Shown piece after piece: positions 15,550 through 23,924 of a stretch of DNA of 24,386 nucleotides. The DNA is from JBBEBE01 sp051746765. GTDB lineage: Bacteria; Bacteroidota; Rhodothermia; Balneolales; Balneolaceae. The notes below the pieces were generated by a model. It saw only the letters and a list, made by a program, of their open reading frames with translations. It had not been told where the DNA came from and ran no database searches. The first letter of the stretch is position 1; every line of letters starts with the position of its first letter. A program made the position numbers and the translations under genes. The DNA lies in the NCBI GenBank assembly GCA_051746765.1, contig JBNJFK010000010.1, forward strand, positions 1-24,386. The letters run 5' to 3'.

Positions 15550-16128
15550 TCAAAAGAGGTTCGCCTGACGGGTAGGACCATTGCCGCTCCCCTGCAGTAT
15601 ATCCTCGGCATCCCGGGTCAATCCGGTAAGCATTTCTTCCGAAAATGTACGGCGATAGATTCGACGAGAGATTCCGAACAGCGCTTTCTCTCCGGACGGT
15701 GTCAGTAAAAGCAACCCTTCTTCGGATTCATTCAGAAACCCGAACTGCTTCAGATCATTGATCACGAGGTAAGCAAGTTTGGGGATGGTGCCGGAATTCT
15801 TCTCCACAAAGTCCCGGTGGAACAGATCGTCCCTGCCGAGCGAGACCAGGCCCAGTACCTGAAGTTCTACTTCGGTCAGGGGATATCCTTCCGAACCATT
15901 GGTCAACAGACTGTCCCACGCACGCTGTCCGTAGTAGAGACCGAACCACCATTTTCCCTCTTTGAGCAGTTGTTGGCTGTGAGCACATGCCAAATACTCT
16001 CCCGGGCCCGCTTTGCGCGGTTCTCCGCGTGACCGGTACATGGTCACCATCGATGCGAGGTCCAGCTCGTGGATATTGGGAGGGTAGCTGAAATGGTGAT
16101 CCGAACGCTTCTCCATGGCGATGAGCAT
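15550..16128 (-). CDS. Conserved-looking protein of unknown function with a winged-helix-like C-terminal half
   Basis: I do not recognise this 192-residue protein. It has no signal peptide or membrane helix. Its N-terminal half has aromatic-rich stretches (EGKWWFGLYYGQRAWDS). The middle and C-terminal parts (PLTEVELQVLGLVSLGRDD, PKLAYLVINDLKQFGFLNES followed by the hairpin-like EEGLLLLTPSGEKAL) read like a winged helix in which a short beta wing follows a recognition helix. DNA binding is therefore possible but unproven. The tail GNGPTRQANLF looks disordered. AAAGG abuts the first ATG, so the second ATG at 16116 (MEKRSDHHF), 12 nt away, may be the true start. It lies 77 nt downstream of topA and may be read with it. 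Confidence 0.75.
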   Translation of the reverse strand: MLIAMEKRSDHHFSYPPNIHELDLASMVTMYRSRGEPRKAGPGEYLACAHSQQLLKEGKWWFGLYYGQRAWDSLLTNGSEGYPLTEVELQVLGLVSLGRDDLFHRDFVEKNSGTIPKLAYLVINDLKQFGFLNESEEGLLLLTPSGEKALFGISRRIYRRTFSEEMLTGLTRDAEDILQGSGNGPTRQANLF

Positions 16129-16149
16129 CCTTTCATGGACGGATTGAGT

Positions 16150-16175
16150 CGGCTTTTTGCCGGTCTCGACAGACC
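16150..16175 (-). repeat. Two adjoining hairpins downstream of topA
   Basis: On the minus strand, GGTCT-GTCG-AGACC (16162-16175) is followed at once by CGGC-AAAAA-GCCG (16150-16162); the two share one base. A third small repeat, CCC-GAC-GGG, lies at 16187-16195. There is no T-tract after them, so they look more like a processing or attenuation element between topA and the next gene than a standard terminator. Confidence 0.4.
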
Positions 16176-16205
16176 ATAATACAGGGCCCGTCGGGTAGTG
16201 TCAAC

Positions 16206-18758
16206 TCAGGAGCTGCCCAATTTCTCGTCGATCATTACAATCGCCTGCTCCAGGGTCACCTCTTCCGGCTTCACCTCTTTCGGGAGTGAAACATTCTTCT
16301 TGCCGACCTTGAGATAGGGTCCGTATCGCCCGTCCATAACCCGGATTCCTTCTTTGCGCTTGGGGTGATCCCCCAACGACTTTATTTCGGAGCTTTTCCG
16401 ACGACCGCTCCCCTTCTGCTTCAGAAGCTCGAGTGCCCGATCCAATTCGACCGTAAGCACACTGTCGGTTCGTGGAAGTGATTTGAACGTTCCGTCATGT
16501 ACGACAAACGGCCCGTATCGGCCCACGCCCGCACGTACCTCCTTCCCGCTCTCCGGATGCACACCGAGCGTCCTGGGAAGTTCCAATAACCGCAGAGCAA
16601 GCTCCAGATCGACCTCTCCCGGATTCATCCCTTTCAGAAGTGAGGCACGTTTGGGTTTCTTGTTGTCGTCAGACACCTCTCCAAGCTGGACATATGGCCC
16701 GTAACGTCCGTTGAGAAGAAAGATGGATTGACCGGTCTCGGGGTCCTTGCCCAGTGACTGCGGCCCCTTTTCTTCGGTCCGAATCAGTTCTTGAAGTTTT
16801 TCTATCGTCAGATCCCCCGGATGCAGATCGGCCGGAAGCGAGGTGGTCACCTCTTCGTCTCCTTCGATTTGTCGTACATACGGGCCGAACCGGCCGACAA
16901 ACACATCCATCCCGTTTAGATCCGGCAGCGGTAAATCCAGCTTTCGTGCCTCTCGTGGATCAATCTTGTCCTCCCGGTTGTCCACCTTCGCTTTCAACCC
17001 GTTCTCGCCACTGTAATAGGAGATCAAATAGGAGAGGGAGTCCAGTTCCCCGCGGGCAATCTGGTCAAGTTGATCCTCCATTCCAGAGGTGAATTCCCGG
17101 TCGACCAGTTCCGGAAAATGGTTCTCCAGAAGTTCCGTTACAGCAAAAGCGGTAAAAGTGGGGATCAAGGTTTTTCCTTCAGAGAGGACGTACCCCCGAT
17201 CCTGAATCGTACTAATGATGGAGGCGTACGTACTGGGCCTCCCGATTCCCTGACGCTCAAGATCACGAACCAGCGTTGCCTCTGTATACCGGGCTGGCGG
17301 CTTTGTTTCATGTTCTATACTCTCCAGCTCATTCAGCTCGGTCGGGTCTCCTTTGTGAAGAGTCGGCAGCGGGATCTCCTGATTCTCGATCGCTGCTTCC
17401 GGATCGTCACTCCCTTCTACATAGGCGCGAAAAAACCCGGGAAACAGGATCCGTTTCCCGTTGGCCCGGAAATCGGCATTTTCCTCTCCGGTATCGGCCG
17501 TAACGGTTACGTTGGTAAATTCCAGTTCTGCCTCGGCCATCTGCGTCGCAATGGTTCGTTTCCAGATCAAATCATAGATCCGAAAGAGGTTTCCGGACAA
17601 TCCGGTTTTTTCCGGATGGCGAAAGCTGGATCCGGCCGGCCGAATGGCTTCGTGAGCTTCTTGAGCAGACTTGCCCTTGCTCGAATAGTTGCGAACCCGT
17701 TCAAAAAGATACTCCTCTCCATACTGTCGTGTTACCTCGCTCCTGGCCGCCTGAATCGCTTGATTGGAGAGGTTGGTCGAATCCGTACGCATATAAGTGA
17801 TGAGTCCGCTCTCGTAGAGCCGTTGTGCCAGACTCATTGTGTCACGAGCGGACAAGCCAAGTTTCCGGTTCGCTTCCTGCTGAAGAGTAGACGTGATGAA
17901 TGGAGGCGCAGGGTGTCGTTTTTTTGTCGATACGTCTACATCCTTGACGGACCATGCGGCGGTTTGAAGTCGGGTACGAAGTTCTCCAGCCCGTTTTTCG
18001 TCCAGAAGGACCACCTTGCCGGGGCTCTTCAACGTCCCCGTACTCTCGTCGAAATCTTTTCCGCTGGCAACCCGTTTACCGGCGACATGCGACAGAACCG
18101 CCGGAAAGGTGGTCGGGTCTCCTTTCCGGTTCAGCAAGGCTTTCAAATCGTAGTAGGTCCCACTCCGGAATTTCATCCGTTCCCGTTCCCGATCCACCAG
18201 GATGGCCACGGCCACAGATTGTACTCTGCCTGCCGACAAACCGGGAGAAATCTTCTTCCAGAGTAGTGGAGAGATGGTGTAACCCGCCAATCGGTCGATG
18301 ATCCGGCGCGTCTCTTGTGCATGAACCAGATTCATGTCGATATCGCGAAACTGCTTCATGGCTGCTTCGACCGCTTCTCGAGTGATTTCCCGAAACGCCA
18401 TTCGCTTGACCGGCACCTTCGGTTTTAGAATCTCCACCAGGTGCCAGGAGATCGCTTCCCCTTCCCGGTCTTCGTCTGTTGCCAGAATAAGCTCGTCACA
18501 CTCTTTCAGCAGATCTTTGAGACGCTTGACCACCTTCTTCTTACTCGCCGGGACTACATAGAGTGGCTCGAAATCGTTCTCGACATGGATTCCGAGATTG
18601 GACCAGGGCTCCTTTTTGTATTTTGCCGGAACCTCCTTGGCCGACGAAGGGAGATCCCGTATGTGCCCCATCGAAGAGTCCACTTCATACCCTTTGGGCA
18701 GATATTGTCGGATGGTTTTCGTTTTTGCCGGTGACTCTACGATGACCAATGATTTCAT
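16206..18758 (-). CDS. topA: DNA topoisomerase I (type IA)
   Basis: Relaxes negative supercoils through a 5'-phosphotyrosine intermediate. 850 residues. The N-terminal Toprim domain has Glu9 in VIVESPAKTKT and the acidic TDEDREG (94-100). The catalytic tyrosine is Tyr322 in LITYMRTDSTNLS. The C-terminal third has no cysteine zinc ribbons; instead it holds repeats carrying a GR[FY]GP[YF] core: FVGRFGPYV, LNGRYGPYV, GVGRYGPFV and MDGRYGPYL. These are the Toprim-C type repeats known from topoisomerase I of several phyla, and they probably grip single-stranded DNA. The start is 15 nt after the peroxiredoxin stop, so the two are likely co-transcribed. Confidence 0.97.
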   Translation of the reverse strand: MKSLVIVESPAKTKTIRQYLPKGYEVDSSMGHIRDLPSSAKEVPAKYKKEPWSNLGIHVENDFEPLYVVPASKKKVVKRLKDLLKECDELILATDEDREGEAISWHLVEILKPKVPVKRMAFREITREAVEAAMKQFRDIDMNLVHAQETRRIIDRLAGYTISPLLWKKISPGLSAGRVQSVAVAILVDRERERMKFRSGTYYDLKALLNRKGDPTTFPAVLSHVAGKRVASGKDFDESTGTLKSPGKVVLLDEKRAGELRTRLQTAAWSVKDVDVSTKKRHPAPPFITSTLQQEANRKLGLSARDTMSLAQRLYESGLITYMRTDSTNLSNQAIQAARSEVTRQYGEEYLFERVRNYSSKGKSAQEAHEAIRPAGSSFRHPEKTGLSGNLFRIYDLIWKRTIATQMAEAELEFTNVTVTADTGEENADFRANGKRILFPGFFRAYVEGSDDPEAAIENQEIPLPTLHKGDPTELNELESIEHETKPPARYTEATLVRDLERQGIGRPSTYASIISTIQDRGYVLSEGKTLIPTFTAFAVTELLENHFPELVDREFTSGMEDQLDQIARGELDSLSYLISYYSGENGLKAKVDNREDKIDPREARKLDLPLPDLNGMDVFVGRFGPYVRQIEGDEEVTTSLPADLHPGDLTIEKLQELIRTEEKGPQSLGKDPETGQSIFLLNGRYGPYVQLGEVSDDNKKPKRASLLKGMNPGEVDLELALRLLELPRTLGVHPESGKEVRAGVGRYGPFVVHDGTFKSLPRTDSVLTVELDRALELLKQKGSGRRKSSEIKSLGDHPKRKEGIRVMDGRYGPYLKVGKKNVSLPKEVKPEEVTLEQAIVMIDEKLGSS

Positions 18759-18773
18759 CTCTCTCCCGTAACG

Positions 18774-19259
18774 TTAATCTCGTTCCCGGACCGACTCCAC
18801 CAGCGATTGTAGCTCGCCGGCATGATCCTTTGTATCAATCTTGTCAATCCGCCCACGCAATACCCCTTCGCGATCGAGCAGCCAGGCCGACCGCGAAGGA
18901 CCTTCATATGTCTTTCCGTACATCTTCTTCTCGACAATGGAGTTGGTCGCATCTGCAAACCGATAATCGGGATCCGACACCAACACGTAATCGATCCCGT
19001 GTTTCTCGGCATAGCGCTTGTGAGAGCGACAACCATCTTTACTGATTGCAATCAACGTAACACCTTTCTGTTGAAACCACTCCTGCTCGGCTGCCAAACT
19101 CTGGTTCTGTCGGTCGCACCCGGACGTATTGTTCTTCATGTAGACAGAGACTACCGTCCAGTCACCCAGAAGATCGGCGAAACGGACCTCTTTCTCCTCG
19201 CCGTCAACGACGGCTTTCACGTGAAAGTCGAGATCGATCTTATCTCCAATGTCGGTCAT
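18774..19259 (-). CDS. Atypical AhpC/TSA-type peroxiredoxin (Bcp/PrxQ-like)
   Basis: Thioredoxin-fold peroxidase of 161 residues. The peroxidatic cysteine is Cys48 in NNTSGCDRQ, and the conserved arginine is Arg123 in GPSRSAWLLDREG. The active site departs from the family: the usual Pro-x3-Thr-Pro-x-Cys reads Met41-x3-Thr45-Ser46-Gly-Cys48, so both prolines are lost. A second cysteine, Cys77 (SKDGCRSHKRYAEKHG), could be the resolving residue but does not sit at the commonest PrxQ positions. The fold after it (YVLVSDPDYRFADA) is typical. It probably still reduces peroxides, with altered kinetics. AGAGGAG lies just before the ATG. It is first in a unit with topA and diverges from radC. Confidence 0.88.
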   Translation of the reverse strand: MTDIGDKIDLDFHVKAVVDGEEKEVRFADLLGDWTVVSVYMKNNTSGCDRQNQSLAAEQEWFQQKGVTLIAISKDGCRSHKRYAEKHGIDYVLVSDPDYRFADATNSIVEKKMYGKTYEGPSRSAWLLDREGVLRGRIDKIDTKDHAGELQSLVESVRERD

Positions 19260-19404
19260 GCATTCTCCTCTTCAATTCTGCATTCAGGCCGGTCAAGGTA
19301 ACAAGATGTCTGTAAAAAGTCCGCTGTAAGGTTGAACCGTTCGCCTTCTCCTACTTTCACAGCGGGGTACGTGCGGGATTCACCCTGAAGAACGCCCCGA
19401 AAAC

Positions 19405-20106
19405 GTGAATGTTTCCCGATTCATTGCCATGACTCCGATTCAACAGCTTTCGAAAGATGAACTCCCGCGTGAAAAATTGATTCGGTTCGGGTCCGGATCA
19501 CTTTCAAATGCCGAACTGCTTGCGATCCTGATTCGCACCGGATCTGCAGACATGAATGTTCTGGAGACCTCTCGTCACGTGATGCAACGCTATCCCACAC
19601 TCCGAAGGCTGACCCGTTGTGACTGGCGGGAGCTGACACTCATCCCGGGTATCGCCAGAGTAAAGGCAGTCACACTGGAAGCTGCATTCGAGCTATCCAG
19701 ACGCCTGGAAACGGCAACCATGGGTCCCTCCGTCACCATTCGTTCCCCGGACGATGCTGCAGCCTACTTTGCACCCCGTTTGCGGGACCTTTCGCATGAA
19801 GTATTCATGGTCGCCTTTCTGAACAACGCCAAACACCTGACTGGCCATGAAACCGTAAGCCAGGGGGGTGCAACGGCAACGATTGTCGATCCTTCCGATG
19901 TCTTCCGTCGGGCAATTCTTCATCGGGCCCGAAGTATTCTGGTTCTGCACAATCATCCGTCAGGCCAGGCACGAGAGTCGGCGGCCGATGTTCAGCTGAC
20001 CCGTCGACTGCATGAGTCGGGACGATTTCTCGGAATTCCACTTGATGACCATATTATCATCGCCGGGGATCAATTTGTGAGCCTCCGAAGCCGGGGACTC
20101 TTCTAG
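19405..20106 (+). CDS. radC: RadC family JAB/MPN domain protein
   Basis: A 233-residue member of the RadC family, historically linked to DNA repair, though its biochemical role is unsettled. N-terminal helix-hairpin-helix (LTLIPGIARVKAVTLEAAFEL, about 77-97), then the JAMM metalloprotease-like domain with Glu132 and the zinc signature HNHPSGQARESAAD (His182, His184, Ser192, Asp195). The spacing is canonical but the usual proline before the serine is missing. The frame begins with GTG at 19405; the ATG at 19429 (MTPIQQLSKDELPREK) matches where homologues usually begin and may be the real start. It diverges from the peroxiredoxin gene; argS follows 61 nt later. Confidence 0.94.
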   Translation: MNVSRFIAMTPIQQLSKDELPREKLIRFGSGSLSNAELLAILIRTGSADMNVLETSRHVMQRYPTLRRLTRCDWRELTLIPGIARVKAVTLEAAFELSRRLETATMGPSVTIRSPDDAAAYFAPRLRDLSHEVFMVAFLNNAKHLTGHETVSQGGATATIVDPSDVFRRAILHRARSILVLHNHPSGQARESAADVQLTRRLHESGRFLGIPLDDHIIIAGDQFVSLRSRGLF

Positions 20107-20136
20107 CCGCCGGGTTCCATTGGCCGGCAGAAAGTT

Positions 20137-20144
20137 TATATTTG
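20137..20144 (+). promoter_or_regulatory. Possible Bacteroidota-type -7 box ahead of argS
   Basis: TATATTTG fits the TAnnTTTG -7 consensus known for Bacteroidota sigma-A promoters. It lies 24 nt before the argS start, in the only AT-rich part of the radC-argS spacer. No clear TTTG -33 element is found 19-21 nt upstream; a GCCGG/CCGGC repeat occupies that place. Weak single-motif evidence. Confidence 0.35.
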
Positions 20145-20167
20145 AAAGATTATTCCGAACAACCTGA

Positions 20168-21811
20168 ATGCGGTCCATGAACGATTATCTGATTGAACAA
20201 TTTACCCTCGCAGCGGAGAAGCTAGGCCTGAAAAGAAGCGATTTGCCGGAGATCCAGATCGAGAAACCCCGAGACGCCTCACACGGGGACGCAGCAACCA
20301 ACCTGGCCATGGTTCTTCGCTCGCAATTGGGCGGAAATCCACGAGAGATTGCAGGCAATCTTCTTGAGGAGATCTCCTGGGATCCCCAGCGTGTCGCTTC
20401 AGCCGAAATTGCCGGACCGGGATTCATCAACATCCGTTTTTCCACAGAATGGCTCACCCGTGCGCTCAAAGAGATGGTTGATGAAGGAGATGCCATCGGA
20501 AAGAGCACGTCAAGAGACGGTTCTCGCATTCTGGTCGAATTTGTCAGTGCCAACCCTACGGGACCCCTGACTGTCGGCCACGGACGAAATGCCGTATTGG
20601 GCGACACCGTAGCTCGTCTTTTTGAGTGGACCGGGGCCGTGGTGGACCGCGAATACTACTTCAACAATGCCGGCCGTCAGATGCGTGTTTTGGGCCAGAG
20701 TGTACGAGCACGCTATCTACAGCAGCTGGGCATGGAAGCCGATCTTCCGGAAGGTGGATACGAAGGGGAGTACATCGGGGACATTGCCTCCAAACTGATT
20801 GAAGAGAGAGGAGAATCGCTCAAAGCCGAAGCCGATGAAACACCGTTCAAAGAGAGGGCCGAACAGGAGATTTTCCGGGAGATTCAAACGACCCTGGAGC
20901 GCATGGGGATCCGAATGGATCATTTTTTCAATGAACACGACCTCTACGATGATGGATCCATCGACCGCACGGTCTCCGATCTCCGAGATAAAGGACTGGT
21001 CTATGAAGAGGACGGTGCCGTTTGGTTTCGTACCACACAGTTTGGTAAAGACAAGGATACCGTCCTGATCAAAAGCAGTGGAGAACCAACCTATCGGTTA
21101 CCCGATATTGCATATCACTGCAACAAGTTGAATCGTGGTTATGATCTCTGTATCGATATTTTCGGTGCCGACCACATCGACACCTATCCGGATGTCATGA
21201 ATGCCGTCCGGGCTCTGGGATTGGATGCCGATCGTGTAGATGTGCTGGTCTATCAATTTGTAACCATCGTCAAAGATGGAGTACCCTTCAAAATGAGCAC
21301 AAGAAAGGCCAACTTTGTCACATTGGACGAGTTGATGGACGAAGTTGGAGCCGATGTGACACGCTTCTTTTTCCTGATGCGCTCACCCTCGACCCACCTT
21401 GAATTTGACATTGCACGGGCGAAAGAGGATGGTGAAAAGAATCCGGTCTTCTACCTTCAATATGCCCACGCCCGAATACAATCCATTCTTCGCAAAGTTA
21501 AAGAGAGCTCTCCGACTGATCGAGACGCAGATTTTACACTCCTCACACACGAAAAGGAGGAAGAACTCATCAAACAGATGCTCGAATTCGGTAGTGTTAT
21601 CGAATCGGCTGCATCAAGCATGGAGCCGCATCGGCTGATCAACTACCTGAACGAACTCGCCTCGGCATTCACGTCCTTCTATCACGACTGCAGAATCATC
21701 GGAGAGGAGCCGGAGTTGACGCGGGCACGAGCAAAACTTGCAGCAACGGTTGCCCGTATTTTGGCCAACGGGCTCTCCATTCTCGGGATCGATGCTCCGA
21801 ACCGTATGTAA
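20168..21811 (+). CDS. argS: Arginyl-tRNA synthetase
   Basis: Charges tRNA-Arg. Class I synthetase of 547 residues with the N-terminal additional domain (1-110). The HIGH-type signature is NPTGPLTVGHGR (129-140); the first His of the usual HVGH is Thr135, while His138 is kept. The KMSKS loop reads KMSTR (375-379). A DALR anticodon-binding domain (YAHARIQSILRK onwards) follows. ATG at 20168 is used; the ATG at 20177 (MNDYLIEQF) is an equally good start, with no ribosome binding site to decide. It converges on the DUF62 gene with only 16 nt between the stops. Confidence 0.96.
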   Translation: MRSMNDYLIEQFTLAAEKLGLKRSDLPEIQIEKPRDASHGDAATNLAMVLRSQLGGNPREIAGNLLEEISWDPQRVASAEIAGPGFINIRFSTEWLTRALKEMVDEGDAIGKSTSRDGSRILVEFVSANPTGPLTVGHGRNAVLGDTVARLFEWTGAVVDREYYFNNAGRQMRVLGQSVRARYLQQLGMEADLPEGGYEGEYIGDIASKLIEERGESLKAEADETPFKERAEQEIFREIQTTLERMGIRMDHFFNEHDLYDDGSIDRTVSDLRDKGLVYEEDGAVWFRTTQFGKDKDTVLIKSSGEPTYRLPDIAYHCNKLNRGYDLCIDIFGADHIDTYPDVMNAVRALGLDADRVDVLVYQFVTIVKDGVPFKMSTRKANFVTLDELMDEVGADVTRFFFLMRSPSTHLEFDIARAKEDGEKNPVFYLQYAHARIQSILRKVKESSPTDRDADFTLLTHEKEEELIKQMLEFGSVIESAASSMEPHRLINYLNELASAFTSFYHDCRIIGEEPELTRARAKLAATVARILANGLSILGIDAPNRM

Positions 21812-21827
21812 CCCGGAGTGGCCTGAA

Positions 21828-22625
21828 TTATCGGGACCCGGTCTGTGTGACCAGTGAAATTTGAGCTCCTTTGACGACGCTCAGCATTTCGGCGGCATTC
21901 CCCTTGTTGACAGCGATCTCCAGCATGCCGGAGCTTCCGATACATGCGAGTGGATCCCCCTCTTCGACCGAGGCGTAGGTCGTGGAGATCTCCTCCAGGA
22001 TGGTATTTCCGACATAGATCTTGAGTGGATGATCCGATACCGTCTCCCGAATCATCTCGTTCGGAATATTCGAGATCAGATTCCCGAATCGGTCGATGTG
22101 AACGATCCACCCCTGGATACCTGCCGGATCTGCAATGGGCCGTGCCCACCGATAGGTAACCAGCTCTTCAATGCGGTGTCCCAATCGATCCGGAGCGACT
22201 CCGTCTGCAAGACGCGCAGCTGCCGGAGCAAAGAGGTCCCGGCCATGAAACGTAGAAGAGTTGCCTTCGTGCCGGATCTCGGGATCGCTGATCTCCCACG
22301 CACGAAAGGTGTCCCTTGCCGTCAATAATGAAAATACCCCGTTGTCGGGACCCACAAAAAGCTGATCATCCAGTTCGACGATAATCGGTTTTCTCTCGGT
22401 CCCCACTCCCGGATCAACAACGACCAGGTGGACCGTTCCCACTGGAAAATGTGGATAGGCATTTCGGAGAACCCAGGCACCTGCCATCACGTCCTGTGGT
22501 GGAATATCGTGCGAAATATCGACCAGACGTGCGGCAGGAGTCTCTCTCAGTATAACCGCTTTCATAACGGACACATAGTGATCCTGGAGCCCAAAATCGG
22601 TGGTAAGCGTAACCAGTCTGGACAT
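21828..22625 (-). CDS. S-adenosylmethionine hydroxide adenosyltransferase (DUF62 / SAM hydrolase)
   Basis: DUF62 enzymes, relatives of fluorinase, split S-adenosylmethionine into adenosine and methionine using hydroxide. 265 residues, usual length. Conserved features are TTDFGLQDHYVSVMKAVI (8-25), VVDPGVGTERKP and GPDNGVFS. The family's Asp-Arg-His triad fits Asp71, Arg78 and His127; the 7-residue spacing between Asp and Arg is kept. A C-terminal beta domain follows (DRFGNLISNIPNEMI). There is no fluorinase-specific insertion that I can see, so hydrolysis rather than halide use is expected. The start is 14 nt downstream of dnaN, so it is probably read with it. The biological role of this family is still unclear. 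Confidence 0.9.
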   Translation of the reverse strand: MSRLVTLTTDFGLQDHYVSVMKAVILRETPAARLVDISHDIPPQDVMAGAWVLRNAYPHFPVGTVHLVVVDPGVGTERKPIIVELDDQLFVGPDNGVFSLLTARDTFRAWEISDPEIRHEGNSSTFHGRDLFAPAAARLADGVAPDRLGHRIEELVTYRWARPIADPAGIQGWIVHIDRFGNLISNIPNEMIRETVSDHPLKIYVGNTILEEISTTYASVEEGDPLACIGSSGMLEIAVNKGNAAEMLSVVKGAQISLVTQTGSR

Positions 22626-22639
22626 GCTGTTGTTGCGGG

Positions 22640-23755
22640 TCAGGAGTAGCTGTTGAGCATCACCGGCATCACCAGCATGAAGATCTTCTCCTCTTCTTCC
22701 TCTTCTCCCGGTTTGACAATTCCTGCCCGGTTTGGAGTTGAAAATTCGAAGACAACCTCTTCATCCGCCACATTTCCCAATACGTCGGCAAGGTATTTGG
22801 CATTAAAGCCGATCTCCATCGGTTCACTCTGGTATTCGCAAGCGACTGTCTCCTTCGCCTCACTGCTCATATCCAGATCTTCGGCTCGAAGGATCAACTT
22901 GTCTTCGGCCAACTCCAGACGAATCTGGCGTGTGGTTGTGCTGGAGAATACAGCCACCCGTCGAACAGCCGACAACATCTCTTCCCGTGAGATTCGCAAC
23001 TGCTTGTCGTTGTCCCGCGGAATGACCGAGTCGTAGTTGGGATACTGCTCGCTGATGAGACGTGCCACGATGACCGCTTTCCCGCTCTTGAACCGAGCAT
23101 AATCCCGGGACAGTGTCAGTTCACACGTCTCACCGCCAAGAGCCTTTTGCACGAGTGAGAGCGCTTTGTCCGGAACGATGAAGCGGGTCTCTTCATCGCT
23201 CTTCAGCTTCTTGTTCATATACCGAACCAGACGGTGGCCATCCGTTGCAACAAATCGTGTTCCTGTCGGAAGAATTTCGAAATAGACTCCCATCATTGCC
23301 GGACGGAGATCGTCGGAAGAGACAGCAAAAAGCGTCTTCTGGATTCCTTTGCGAAATACATCCGTATCTGTCTCGAACGTCACCCCGTCACTCATGTCGG
23401 CGGTCTCTGGAAATTCATCCGCCGACTCTCCTACCAGTTTATAGGTACCGCGGTCTGTTTTGAATTCGATCTGGTTCCGGTCGTCGACCTGAAAAAAGAC
23501 CGGAATGGAAGGCAGCTGCTTCAGTGTATCCAGAAGTCGACGCGCAGGAATTGCAACAGCCCCCTCTTCCTCTATCTCAGCATCGATATATTCGATGATC
23601 GAGATCTCCAGGTCGGTAGCCGTCAACTTCAGCTTCCCGTCTTCAGACTCGAACAATATGGTCTCGAGGATGGGTAGTGTCGCTTTGGCCGGAACGGCAC
23701 CAATCACGGCAGACAACCCTTTGTTCAGATCACTGCTGGTTACGTTAAATTTCAT
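22640..23755 (-). CDS. dnaN: DNA polymerase III beta subunit (sliding clamp)
   Basis: Ring-shaped processivity clamp that holds polymerases on DNA. 371 residues, typical length, with three clamp domains. Recognisable segments are MKFNVTSSDLNKGLSAVIGAVPAK at the start, RGTYKLVGESADEFPE, VATDGHRLVRY and ISEQYPNYDSVIP. The C-terminus carries a family-typical KIFMLVMPVMLNSY, with an acidic GEEEEEEK loop before it. The clamp loader dnaX and the clamp client dinB are in the same window. dnaN is not beside dnaA here: a DUF62 gene follows it and miaA diverges from it. A plausible promoter lies 72-100 nt upstream of the start. Confidence 0.96.
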   Translation of the reverse strand: MKFNVTSSDLNKGLSAVIGAVPAKATLPILETILFESEDGKLKLTATDLEISIIEYIDAEIEEEGAVAIPARRLLDTLKQLPSIPVFFQVDDRNQIEFKTDRGTYKLVGESADEFPETADMSDGVTFETDTDVFRKGIQKTLFAVSSDDLRPAMMGVYFEILPTGTRFVATDGHRLVRYMNKKLKSDEETRFIVPDKALSLVQKALGGETCELTLSRDYARFKSGKAVIVARLISEQYPNYDSVIPRDNDKQLRISREEMLSAVRRVAVFSSTTTRQIRLELAEDKLILRAEDLDMSSEAKETVACEYQSEPMEIGFNAKYLADVLGNVADEEVVFEFSTPNRAGIVKPGEEEEEEKIFMLVMPVMLNSYS

Positions 23756-23826
23756 TCCATGAACAGGTTAGAGGATATGGTTGCCTCTCTGTCGAGAGTC
23801 TCTTTCGGGGCAGAAACGGTTTGCCC

Positions 23827-23855
23827 ATACTAATAAATCCTCTCTCTTTAAACAA
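23827..23855 (-). promoter_or_regulatory. Candidate promoter of dnaN
   Basis: On the minus strand TTGTTT (23850-23855), a 17-nt spacer and TAGTAT (23827-23832) resemble a -35/-10 pair. The region is the most AT-rich part of the dnaN-miaA divergent spacer. Matches to the consensus are partial. An adjoining CCGG-TAAA-CCGG repeat at 23856-23867 could be an operator or chance. Confidence 0.4.
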
Positions 23856-23924
23856 CCGGTAAACCGGCCCGGATGGCTCCGATGAGAGGGAGAAAGAGCC
23901 ATCATTATTCTCTACCTTTCCATC

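Noticed and set aside
23756..23924. Replication origin next to dnaN
   Set aside because: No DnaA-box-like TTATCCACA repeats and no dnaA gene are present; the spacer is a short divergent promoter region.
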